From positions 62,001-126,000 of the forward strand of contig NZ_JANKMS010000004.1 of NCBI RefSeq assembly GCF_024649945.1: 64,000 nt of DNA, read 5' to 3'. Under the pieces are notes generated by a model. The model did not search any database and had not been told where the DNA came from. It saw only the letters and a program-made list of their open reading frames with translations. This document shows, one piece after another, positions 9,522 to 16,820 of the stretch. The position numbers and the translations under genes are program-made. How positions within the stretch are numbered: the stretch's first letter is position 1; each line of letters begins with the position of its first letter. This DNA is from Flavobacterium panacis (GTDB taxonomy: Bacteria > Bacteroidota > Bacteroidia > Flavobacteriales > Flavobacteriaceae).

Positions 9522-10004
9522 ATGTATATACCTTTTGAAGATTTACCAGGCGAATCCAGAGTTTGGATTTACCAATCGAACAGAAAGTTTTCTGAGGAAG
9601 AGTTTTCTGAAATTGAAACGGACTTAAAAGCTTTTGTGGAACAATGGGCCGCACACGGAACAAGTCTTGAAGCTTCTTGTTTATTAAAATACAATCGATT
9701 TATAATATTAGCTGTAAATCAAGATGTGCAGGCAGCGACAGGATGTTCAATTGATAGTTCGGTTGAGTTTATCCAAAGTTTGGAAAAAAAGTACGATGTT
9801 GATTTGTTGGATAAAATGAATGTTACTTTTAAGCTTGGAGAACATATCGCACACAAACCATTGATTGATTTTAAGAAAATGGTTAAAGATAAAGCCGTAA
9901 CCGGAAATACGATTGTATTTAATAATCTAGTTACTAATATTGAAGAATTTAATGATGCTTGGGAAGTTCCTGCTGCAGACAGCTGGCATAGCAGATTTTT
10001 CTAA
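9522..10004 (+). CDS. Conserved hypothetical protein, 160 aa
   Basis: A soluble acidic protein starting MYIPFEDLPGESRVWIYQ and ending in an aromatic SWHSRFF. I recall homologues in Bacteroidota carrying the name ABC transporter ATPase, but there is no Walker A, Walker B or signature motif here, so that name is not supported. The sequence suggests an alpha/beta fold with conserved tryptophans (WIYQ, QWAAHG, DAWEVP, DSWHS). It lies downstream of the Fe-S pair and before a strong terminator at 10026-10055, so it may be the last gene of that unit. Function unknown. Confidence 0.75.
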   Translation: MYIPFEDLPGESRVWIYQSNRKFSEEEFSEIETDLKAFVEQWAAHGTSLEASCLLKYNRFIILAVNQDVQAATGCSIDSSVEFIQSLEKKYDVDLLDKMNVTFKLGEHIAHKPLIDFKKMVKDKAVTGNTIVFNNLVTNIEEFNDAWEVPAADSWHSRFF

Positions 10005-10025
10005 GGTTTTTCTAAAATTATAAGT

Positions 10026-10055
10026 AAAGGCATGAAATTTATATTTCATGCCTTT
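10026..10055 (+). terminator. Terminator closing the Fe-S gene cluster
   Basis: A perfect 13-bp stem (10026-10038 with 10043-10055) and TTAT loop, followed by a T-rich run. It lies 22 bases after the stop of the 160-residue gene. Confidence 0.85.
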
Positions 10056-10130
10056 TTTATTTTTTGGTAGGATTTGAAATGTTAAATCCGTATCATTGTT
10101 TTAGTATTCTAATAGTTTAATTTAAAATTT

Positions 10131-10778
10131 ATGAAGGAAGAAATTAAGAGTGTTGCAAGTATTTCGGCAAAATCAAGTTTAAAATGGCTTGTTGTGATGA
10201 TAAGTGGAAATTTATTTACAATGATTATTTTTTTAATTATTCTTTTTCAAAATGGAAGTCTTGCAGGTGGAGGTCACGGAAATGCTTATGCTTTTATTAT
10301 GGGCTTACTTTTAAATAATATCTGCGGTTTTATTTTATTTGTAGGTGCTCCAATTTTTGCCTTTTTGTATTTTTTGATTGCTAATAAAGCAGCTATTCAA
10401 CAAATAATTTATTTGACATGGAAGAATAAAACCTTTGCTGGTTATGTCAATTCTTATGTCGTGCTTTTAGTAGATAAAATTACGACTTCAAACAACATGA
10501 CAAGTAAGATTTCTAATGGAGCGATGCTTAAATTACAGCTTTTGGAAGCCAATAAAAATGATAAGGAAAGTTCGAAAATTAAGAAGAGAGTTATTAATTA
10601 TATATTTAAAAAAGTAAGACTTGATGATGTGGATTTTTCTAATAAAGATCTAAAGTTGTCTGAAGTGGTTTCGATGAAAATCAATCAGTTTATTTCTGAA
10701 GCTGTAGAACCTTCTTTGTTGTTTTTTTGGTTGTTGTTATTGCTTCAGGTAGTATTGTTTATAGGAGCTCAGTTTTAA
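10131..10778 (+). CDS. Hypothetical membrane protein, 215 aa
   Basis: I do not recognise this protein. It has three hydrophobic segments: about residues 18-42, 60-90 (with GLLLNNICGFILFVGAPIFAF) and 190-212 at the extreme C terminus. The central part (100-185) is basic and polar and is probably cytoplasmic. A GNAYAFIMG loop follows a GGGHG stretch. It stands alone between a terminator and a structured spacer, with its own ATG start and no recognisable partner gene. Confidence 0.65.
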   Translation: MKEEIKSVASISAKSSLKWLVVMISGNLFTMIIFLIILFQNGSLAGGGHGNAYAFIMGLLLNNICGFILFVGAPIFAFLYFLIANKAAIQQIIYLTWKNKTFAGYVNSYVVLLVDKITTSNNMTSKISNGAMLKLQLLEANKNDKESSKIKKRVINYIFKKVRLDDVDFSNKDLKLSEVVSMKINQFISEAVEPSLLFFWLLLLLQVVLFIGAQF

Positions 10779-10802
10779 AACGTGATCTGAAAAACAAAAC
10801 GT

Positions 10803-10890
10803 CTTTTTTAGCCCCGATGGGAGCGGTATCCTTTTTCTGGCTTCTTTAGCTGGAAAAAGATATAGCGGACAGCGGGACTAGTCGTTCTTT
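10803..10890. repeat. Hairpin-forming spacer element (AGCCCCGAT...AGCGGACAGCGGG type)
   Basis: Within the 241-bp spacer before bshA, TAGCCCCG (10809-10816) can pair with CGGGACTA (10873-10880) with one mismatch, and CTTTTTC (10831-10837) pairs with GAAAAAG (10853-10859). Its GC content is higher than the surrounding spacer. I recall similar AGCCCCGAT/AGCGGAnAGCGGGA spacers in other Flavobacteria, which suggests a dispersed element or structured RNA. That recollection is unchecked. No coding potential is seen. Confidence 0.5.
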
Positions 10891-11019
10891 TTATTCGAAA
10901 TGGTACTGCTTCCAAAATATTTATTAACTGGATTTAATCTAATTTTGTCAAAAATCTAACAATTTAAAAGCTTATTTAAATGTGATTTTTGAGTATTTTC
11001 GTAGAATTAAATTTAATCC

Positions 11020-12165
11020 ATGAGAATAGCAATTGTTTGTTATCCTACTTTTGGAGGTAGTGGTGTAGTAGCCACCGAGTTAGGTCTCGAACTAGCCAGA
11101 AGAGGACACGAAATACATTTTATTACATACAGTCAGCCGGTTAGACTGGCTCTTTTAAATCCGAATGTTCATTATCACGAAGTAAATGTTCCGGAATATC
11201 CATTGTTTCACTATCAGCCTTACGAATTAGCTTTGTCGAGTAAATTAGTCGATATGGTTAAATTGTACAAAATTGAGCTTTTGCACGTGCATTATGCTAT
11301 ACCACATGCGTATGCAGGTTACATGGCAAAACAAATGCTGAAAAATGAAGGTATTAATTTGCCGATGATTACAACACTTCACGGTACAGATATTACTTTG
11401 GTGGGGAATCATCCTTTTTATAAACCTGCTGTAACTTTTAGTATCAATAAATCAGATTATGTTACTTCGGTTTCGCAAAGTTTGAAAGATGATACTTTGA
11501 AATTGTTTAAAATCAAGAATAAAATTAAGGTGATTCCTAATTTTATTGAACTTGATAAAGTGAAAAAAGATCCTTCTGCACCTTGTCACAGATATGTAAT
11601 GGCAAATGAAAATGAGCGAATCATTACGCATATCAGTAATTTTAGAAAAGTAAAACGTATTCCAGATATTATTAAGATTTTCTATAATGTTCAGAAAGAA
11701 ATTCCAGCCAAATTAATGATGGTTGGAGATGGTCCTGAAAAAGAGAAAGCAGAAATTTTATGCCAGGAATTAGGGATTTTAGATAAAGTAATTTTCTTTG
11801 GAAACAGCCACGAAATAGATAAAATCTTATGTATGACCGATTTGTTTTTACTTCCTTCAGAAACAGAAAGTTTTGGTTTGGCGGCTTTGGAAGCGATGGC
11901 TCTTGGTGTTCCTGTAATTTCTAGTAACTCTGGTGGTCTTCCTGAAGTTAATTTTGATGGTTTTTCTGGGTATTTAAGCGATGTTGGAAATGTTGAAGAA
12001 ATGGCTCAAAATGCTTTGAAAATATTAAAAGATGATACGATATTAAATCAGTTTAAGGCGAATGCTTTGGAAGTAGCCAGAAAATTTGATATTAAAAACA
12101 TCCTGCCTAAATATGAAGCACTGTATCAAAAAGCAGTTGATGATTATAAGTATGAAAAACATTAA
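11020..12165 (+). CDS. bshA: N-acetyl-alpha-D-glucosaminyl L-malate synthase
   Basis: A 381-residue GT4 glycosyltransferase that joins GlcNAc from UDP-GlcNAc to L-malate, the first step of bacillithiol synthesis. The N terminus MRIAIVCYPTFGGSGVVATELG is the BshA signature. Also seen are HVHYAIPHAYAGYMA, TTLHGTDITLVGNHP, and the C-terminal nucleotide-sugar site with the glutamate pair in PSETESFGLAALEAMA. The length is normal for the family. It indicates that this organism makes bacillithiol as a low-molecular-weight thiol. The next gene starts 15 bp downstream with a strong ribosome-binding site. Confidence 0.95.
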   Translation: MRIAIVCYPTFGGSGVVATELGLELARRGHEIHFITYSQPVRLALLNPNVHYHEVNVPEYPLFHYQPYELALSSKLVDMVKLYKIELLHVHYAIPHAYAGYMAKQMLKNEGINLPMITTLHGTDITLVGNHPFYKPAVTFSINKSDYVTSVSQSLKDDTLKLFKIKNKIKVIPNFIELDKVKKDPSAPCHRYVMANENERIITHISNFRKVKRIPDIIKIFYNVQKEIPAKLMMVGDGPEKEKAEILCQELGILDKVIFFGNSHEIDKILCMTDLFLLPSETESFGLAALEAMALGVPVISSNSGGLPEVNFDGFSGYLSDVGNVEEMAQNALKILKDDTILNQFKANALEVARKFDIKNILPKYEALYQKAVDDYKYEKH

Positions 12166-12170
12166 TTAAA

Positions 12171-12176
12171 AAGGAG
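12171..12176 (+). promoter_or_regulatory. Strong Shine-Dalgarno site
   Basis: AAGGAG stands 4 bases before the ATG at 12181. Most genes in the window have no such sequence, which is usual for Flavobacteria. Confidence 0.6.
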
Positions 12177-12180
12177 ATAT

Positions 12181-12603
12181 ATGAAAAAAGTAATTTCTGT
12201 TTTAGCAATCTTTGTTTTGATTTCGTGTGGAGTAAAAAAAGTTGAAAGTTCAAACGCCTTGTATGAAGTTTTAACGAAACAATCTGATGGTGGTGGAAAT
12301 ATTAAATTTTTCGAAATTCTGACAGAGCCGAACGAAATTAAAATGCTTGAAAATGATCCGCTTTTGGCAGACAAGATGAAGAATCCGAATGTTCATGATT
12401 ACAATTATGTGATTTTGAATATGGGCGAGAAAAACACAAGCGGTTATTCTATAGATGTCGAAAATGTTGAAGAAACGGATAAAAACATTATTATAACAGT
12501 AAAAGAAAATAGTCCTGCAAAAGATGCGATGACTATGCAAGTGATTTCGTATCCGTATACTGTGGTTAAAATTCATTCTAAAAAAGAAATTATTATTAAA
12601 TAA
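12181..12603 (+). CDS. PrcB-like C-terminal domain lipoprotein, 140 aa
   Basis: A small predicted lipoprotein: MKKVISVLAIFVLISC places the lipid-modified cysteine at residue 16. The C-terminal half (YVILNMGEKNTSGYSI and the following alternating strands to YPYTVVKI) resembles the PrcB_C domain of the Treponema dentilisin complex subunit PrcB. Family assignment does not give a function here. Unusually for this window, AAGGAG lies 4 bases before the ATG. It follows bshA by 15 bp and may be cotranscribed with it. A terminator follows. Confidence 0.7.
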   Translation: MKKVISVLAIFVLISCGVKKVESSNALYEVLTKQSDGGGNIKFFEILTEPNEIKMLENDPLLADKMKNPNVHDYNYVILNMGEKNTSGYSIDVENVEETDKNIIITVKENSPAKDAMTMQVISYPYTVVKIHSKKEIIIK

Positions 12604-12615
12604 AATTCATAAAAA

Positions 12616-12643
12616 AAACCTGTCGCTTTTAAACGACAGGTTT
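12616..12643. terminator. Bidirectional terminator
   Basis: A 10-bp perfect stem (12616-12625 with 12634-12643), with A-rich sequence on the left and T-rich on the right. It sits between the convergent PrcB-like and outer-membrane barrel genes and can serve both. Confidence 0.8.
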
Positions 12644-12670
12644 CTTCTTACAATTATTTTTTATTTTTAT

Positions 12671-13168
12671 TTAGAATCTGAATTTAACGCCTAAACCAAC
12701 GTCAAAACCAAAATTATCATCATCGTAATATCCTGAACCAATTTCAGGTCTTGCATCTAAAGATAATGTAATAGGCACTTCTTTAAATCTGTATTCAATA
12801 CCAATATCTCCGGCTGCAAATACATAAGTTCCACTGTCACTGTATCTGTAACCAGCGTTGCGGTAATCGTAATCCCAGGCAGCTAAACCTCCACCGACAC
12901 CAGCGTACCAGTTAAAACCTCCATCGATGTTCCAAACCCATTGGTAAAGTGCTACTCCTTTTACAGCATCAACATCTCTACTGTTTCTCCAGCCTAAATC
13001 GAATTCAAGTCTGTTTTTTTGATTTAATCCTAATTGGTAAGATACTTCTCCTCCAAATCCGTTATTGTCTCCTAAACGTAATCCTAATGCGTGCTTTGAA
13101 ATCTCTTGTGATTGAGCCGTAAATGCTAAACCAAAAAGCATAATGGCAGATAATATTATCTTTTTCAT
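12671..13168 (-). CDS. Small outer-membrane beta-barrel protein, 165 aa
   Basis: An exported protein with a signal peptide (MKKIILSAIMLFGLAFTAQSQ) followed by short alternating amphipathic strands (EVSYQLG, NRLEFDLGWR, WNIDGGFNWYAGVGGGLAAW, GIEYRF, ISLDARPEIG) and a C-terminal aromatic strand ending VGLGVKFRF, typical of an 8-stranded barrel. No catalytic motif is seen. The ATG at 13168 is preferred because it starts the signal peptide. An exact TAAATTTG -7 element on the minus strand (13192-13199) would start transcription near 13186. Confidence 0.75.
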   Translation of the reverse strand: MKKIILSAIMLFGLAFTAQSQEISKHALGLRLGDNNGFGGEVSYQLGLNQKNRLEFDLGWRNSRDVDAVKGVALYQWVWNIDGGFNWYAGVGGGLAAWDYDYRNAGYRYSDSGTYVFAAGDIGIEYRFKEVPITLSLDARPEIGSGYYDDDNFGFDVGLGVKFRF

Positions 13169-13191
13169 AAAAATGGTTAAATTATTTTTTT

Positions 13192-13199
13192 CAAATTTA
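13192..13199 (-). promoter_or_regulatory. -7 element of the outer-membrane barrel gene
   Basis: TAAATTTG on the minus strand matches TAnnTTTG exactly and lies 23 bases upstream of the chosen ATG. It excludes the longer start at 13255. Confidence 0.5.
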
Positions 13200-13309
13200 T
13201 TATTACAGTTAAATAGAGAACGTATAATATTTTTGAAAATTGTTATATAATTCACATTTTATTTCGTGAAAAATCCAATATGCTCGCTCTGAAGCCTGTA
13301 AAGTAAAGA

Positions 13310-14131
13310 TTATTTCAAAATTATAGAAGATATTAATTGTGACGTCAAGATGTCCTCCATTTCAAAAAGATTGTCTTCTTCTACAAAATTACTTGCTTTA
13401 TAAGAGAATAATTTCCAACGCTTTTTGTGGTATTCAAGCGCAGTTAAATTTTCAACCCAATCACCGGAATTTAGGTATAATGTAGATCCGTATTTGTTTT
13501 CTTTGGTTATAATTTTCGGTTCGTGAATGTGTCCGCAGATTACATAATCGTAATTTTTTTCAATTGCCAAATCGGTTGCAGTAGTTTCGAAATCAGAAAT
13601 AAACTTAACGGCTTTTTTAACGCTTGCTTTGATTTTTTTAGAAAAGGAATAAGGTTCGCGTCCTAATTTTGCCAGACACCAGTTTGCAAATCGGTTAATT
13701 AGAATCAAATAATCATATCCTAATCCGCCTAATTTTGCAATCCATTTAGAGTGTTGTACAGAGGCATCAAAAACGTCTCCGTGGAAAATCCAAGCTTTTT
13801 TATCGTCTAATTCTAAAACTAATTTGTCGACTAAAGCAAAATTTCCCATATTCATATCGCTGAATTTTCGAAGTATTTCGTCGTGATTTCCAGTGATGTA
13901 ATATACTTTTGTTCCTTTAGAAGCCATTCCGATAATGCGCTGAATAACTCGTAAATGCGCTTTCGGAAAGTATGATTTTCTAAACTGCCAAGCATCAATA
14001 ATATCGCCGTTTAAGACTAAAGTTTTGGGTTTAATACTTGAAAGATAGTTGTTTAATTCTTTTGCGTGACTCCCGTAAGTTCCCAAATGGACATCAGAAA
14101 GAATGACCAATTCGACGTTTCTCTTTTTCAA
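13310..14131 (-). CDS. UDP-2,3-diacylglucosamine diphosphatase-like metallophosphoesterase (LpxH type)
   Basis: A 273-residue calcineurin-like phosphoesterase. The dimetal site motifs are all present: SDVHLG (D13, H15), NGDIID (D43), GNHDE (N82, H83), and near the C terminus GHIHEP and SGDWVEN. In Bacteroidota this type is annotated as the LpxH-like enzyme that cleaves UDP-2,3-diacylglucosamine to lipid X in lipid A synthesis, though related proteins of unknown substrate exist. The start codon is TTG: an in-frame stop lies just upstream and there is no ATG near the N terminus. A near-consensus -7 element (TTAATTTG, 14154-14161) supports it. Confidence 0.78.
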   Translation of the reverse strand: MKKRNVELVILSDVHLGTYGSHAKELNNYLSSIKPKTLVLNGDIIDAWQFRKSYFPKAHLRVIQRIIGMASKGTKVYYITGNHDEILRKFSDMNMGNFALVDKLVLELDDKKAWIFHGDVFDASVQHSKWIAKLGGLGYDYLILINRFANWCLAKLGREPYSFSKKIKASVKKAVKFISDFETTATDLAIEKNYDYVICGHIHEPKIITKENKYGSTLYLNSGDWVENLTALEYHKKRWKLFSYKASNFVEEDNLFEMEDILTSQLISSIILK

Positions 14132-14295
14132 TTTTTCTTGATTTGAAGTTTTACAAATTAAGGAAACTTCTATCAGACTGATTTTATCAAAAGGTTATGA
14201 AAAAGCGGATAATTTTACCAAATTGTGATTTTTAATCGATTTAATGTTTCGTTAATAATACCAGTTTTAAATTTTTTAATTTAATTCATAAAACT

Positions 14296-14303
14296 TACAT
14301 TTG
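14296..14303 (+). promoter_or_regulatory. -7 element of aroC
   Basis: TACATTTG matches TAnnTTTG exactly and ends 16 bases before the ATG of aroC. No clear TTTG is seen at -33. Confidence 0.5.
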
Positions 14304-14319
14304 CTCAAAACAAAATACA

Positions 14320-15378
14320 ATGGCAGGAAACAGCTTCGGCACACTATATAAAGTAACAACATTTGGAGAATCTCACGGTGAGGCTTTAGGAGGAATTATC
14401 GATGGATGCCCTCCGGGAATACAATTAGATTTTGAAGCAATTGAATTGGATATGGCTAGAAGAAAGCCAGGTCAGTCTGCAATTGTTACGCAAAGAAAAG
14501 AGCCGGATGCGGTTCAGTTTTTGTCCGGAATCTTTGAAGGAAGAACTACTGGAACTCCAATTGGTTTTATTATTCCAAATACCAATCAAAAATCAGATGA
14601 TTATTCACATATAAAAGATAATTACAGACCAAGCCATGCTGATTATGTTTACGATCAGAAGTATGGTTTTCGTGATTATCGCGGTGGCGGAAGAAGTTCT
14701 GCAAGAGAAACGGCAAGTAGGGTAGTGGCAGGAGCTATTGCAAAACAAATGCTTCCTGAAATTAAAATTAATGCTTACGTTTCTTCTGTTGGTCCAATTC
14801 ATTTAGAAACTCCTTATCAGGAACTGGATTTTTCTAAAATTGAAAGTAATCCTGTTCGTTGTCCAGATGAAAAATCAGCAGCGATTATGGAAGAATATAT
14901 TCGTGATATTCGTAAGCAAGGTGATACTGTTGGAGGTGTTGTAACTTGTGTAATTCAGAATGTTCCAGTTGGTTTAGGAGAACCTGTTTTTGATAAGCTT
15001 CACGCTGAATTAGGAAAAGCAATGCTTTCTATTAATGCGGTAAAAGGTTTTGAATACGGAAGTGGATTCTCTGGTTCTGAAATGAAAGGAAGCGAGCACA
15101 ACGACTTATACAATCCTGACGGAACTACCAAAACAAATCTTTCTGGTGGAATCCAAGGCGGAATTAGCAACGGAATGGATATTTATTTTAGAGTAGCTTT
15201 TAAACCTGTTGCAACGATTATGCAGACTCAGGATTCATTAGATAACAAAGGAAACATTACACCAATGACAGGAAAAGGACGTCATGATCCGTGTGTAGTG
15301 CCTCGCGCAGTGCCAATTGTAGAAGCAATGGCAGCAATTGTTTTGGCTGATTTTTATTTGATCAACAAAACATATTAG
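14320..15378 (+). CDS. aroC: Chorismate synthase
   Basis: A 352-residue enzyme converting 5-enolpyruvylshikimate-3-phosphate to chorismate with reduced FMN, the last common step of aromatic amino-acid synthesis. Signature stretches are [19 protein letters not shown] near the N terminus, the [20 protein letters not shown] region (second signature), and [17 protein letters not shown] at the C terminus. The length is normal. It is a single-gene unit followed after 52 bp by a symporter gene on the same strand. Identity is certain. Confidence 0.97.
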   Translation: MAGNSFGTLYKVTTFGESHGEALGGIIDGCPPGIQLDFEAIELDMARRKPGQSAIVTQRKEPDAVQFLSGIFEGRTTGTPIGFIIPNTNQKSDDYSHIKDNYRPSHADYVYDQKYGFRDYRGGGRSSARETASRVVAGAIAKQMLPEIKINAYVSSVGPIHLETPYQELDFSKIESNPVRCPDEKSAAIMEEYIRDIRKQGDTVGGVVTCVIQNVPVGLGEPVFDKLHAELGKAMLSINAVKGFEYGSGFSGSEMKGSEHNDLYNPDGTTKTNLSGGIQGGISNGMDIYFRVAFKPVATIMQTQDSLDNKGNITPMTGKGRHDPCVVPRAVPIVEAMAAIVLADFYLINKTY

Positions 15379-15430
15379 TAAAAGGTAAGACAGTGAGGGT
15401 CTTATATTTTAATAATCAAAAAATAAATTA

Positions 15431-16693
15431 ATGCAAGAAGTTACAGAAACTAAAAAAAAATCATTTCTTTCAGGATTAACAGCGCAGATTATAATTGCGA
15501 TGGTTCTTGGAGCTGTCTTAGGAATTATATTGCACAACAGTATTTCACCCGAAGCGGCACAAGCATTTAGCAGTAAAATAAAAATGCTGGCAACAATCTT
15601 TATTCGTTTGGTGCAAATGATTATTTCTCCATTAGTTTTTACCACTTTAGTAGTGGGAATTGCAAAGTTAGGAGACATTAAAACCGTGGGAAGAATTGGA
15701 GGAAAAGCTATTGGATGGTTTTTTACTGCATCATTTATTTCTCTTTTAATCGGATTGTTTTATGTAAATATTTTGCAGCCTGGTGTTGGCTTAAAACTAG
15801 AACATGTTGATTTGGCAACGGCTTCTGAAGTTACAGGCAAAACACAAAATCTTTCTTTTGATAATTTTGTTGAACATATCGTGCCCAAAAGTATCATCGA
15901 AGCAATGGCAACCAATGAGATTCTGCAAATTGTAGTTTTTTCAATTTTCTTCGGATTAGCCGCAGCTTCTTTAGGATCTACTGTAAAACCAATTATTGGT
16001 GCTTTTGATAAACTTTCGCACATTGTTTTAAAAATGGTGAATTATGTAATGAACTTTGCTCCAATCGGAGTTTTTGGTGCCATTGCAGGGGTATTTGCAG
16101 TTAGAGATGCAAAAGAATTAGTGATTACTTATTTTAAATTCTTTGGATCATTTTTAATCGGTATTAGTACGCTTTGGATTATTTTGATTCTGGTTGGATA
16201 TATTTTCTTGAGAGGAAGAATGACCGATCTTTTAAAGCGTATTATAGGCCCATTGGCAATTGCTTTTGGAACAACGAGTAGTGAAGCTGTATTTCCTAAA
16301 TTAACAGAAGAATTAGAAGGTTTTGGAGTAAAAGACAAAATTGTTTCTTTTATGCTGCCTCTCGGTTATTCTTTTAACCTTGACGGAAGTATGATGTATA
16401 TGACTTTTGCCAGTATCTTTATTGCTCAGTTTTATAATGTGCATTTAGATTTAGGAACTCAAATGGCAATGCTTTTGGTTTTAATGCTTACCAGTAAAGG
16501 GATTGCAGGTGTTCCGAGAGCAAGTTTAGTTGTCGTTGCAGCCACTTGTGGAATGTTTGATATTCCGATTGAGGGAATTGCTTTAATTTTACCAATTGAC
16601 CACTTTTGTGATATGTTTAGAAGTGCAACAAATGTGCTTGGAAATGCTTTAGCAACCTCTGTTGTAGGACAATGGGAAGAGAATAAAGAATAA
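15431..16693 (+). CDS. Dicarboxylate/amino acid:cation symporter (DAACS family)
   Basis: A 420-residue inner-membrane transporter with about eight hydrophobic helices and two re-entrant loops. Family hallmarks are the serine-rich loop FGTTSSEAVFPK (HP1), the NLDGSMMYMTFASIFIAQ helix, and the SKGIAGVPRASLVV loop (HP2) followed by DHFCDMFRSATNVLGNALATSVV. It imports aspartate, glutamate or C4-dicarboxylates with sodium or protons; specificity cannot be fixed here. A strong terminator follows at 16748-16780. Confidence 0.92.
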   Translation: MQEVTETKKKSFLSGLTAQIIIAMVLGAVLGIILHNSISPEAAQAFSSKIKMLATIFIRLVQMIISPLVFTTLVVGIAKLGDIKTVGRIGGKAIGWFFTASFISLLIGLFYVNILQPGVGLKLEHVDLATASEVTGKTQNLSFDNFVEHIVPKSIIEAMATNEILQIVVFSIFFGLAAASLGSTVKPIIGAFDKLSHIVLKMVNYVMNFAPIGVFGAIAGVFAVRDAKELVITYFKFFGSFLIGISTLWIILILVGYIFLRGRMTDLLKRIIGPLAIAFGTTSSEAVFPKLTEELEGFGVKDKIVSFMLPLGYSFNLDGSMMYMTFASIFIAQFYNVHLDLGTQMAMLLVLMLTSKGIAGVPRASLVVVAATCGMFDIPIEGIALILPIDHFCDMFRSATNVLGNALATSVVGQWEENKE

Positions 16694-16747
16694 AATTTTA
16701 ATACTAAGAATAGTATATTTATTACTTAGTAATCTTAATAATAATCG

Positions 16748-16780
16748 AAAAGCTGTATTTTTTTTGGAAATACAGCTTTT
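16748..16780 (+). terminator. Terminator after the DAACS symporter
   Basis: A perfect 13-bp stem (16748-16760 with 16768-16780), a 7-nt loop and a long T run. It excludes upstream in-frame starts of the next gene. Confidence 0.85.
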
Positions 16781-16795
16781 TTTTATTTTAAAGTG

Positions 16796-16803
16796 TATAT
16801 TTG
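16796..16803 (+). promoter_or_regulatory. -7 element of the hybrid histidine kinase gene
   Basis: TATATTTG matches TAnnTTTG exactly and lies 17 bases before the ATG at 16821, directly after the preceding terminator. Confidence 0.55.
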
Positions 16804-16820
16804 AGCAAATTAGCCGATTG

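Noticed and set aside
9522..10004. ABC transporter ATPase as the name of the 160-residue protein
   Set aside because: No Walker A, Walker B or signature motif is present.
16764..16820. Longer start for the hybrid histidine kinase
   Set aside because: The extra codons lie in the preceding terminator stem and upstream of the promoter, and displace the signal peptide.
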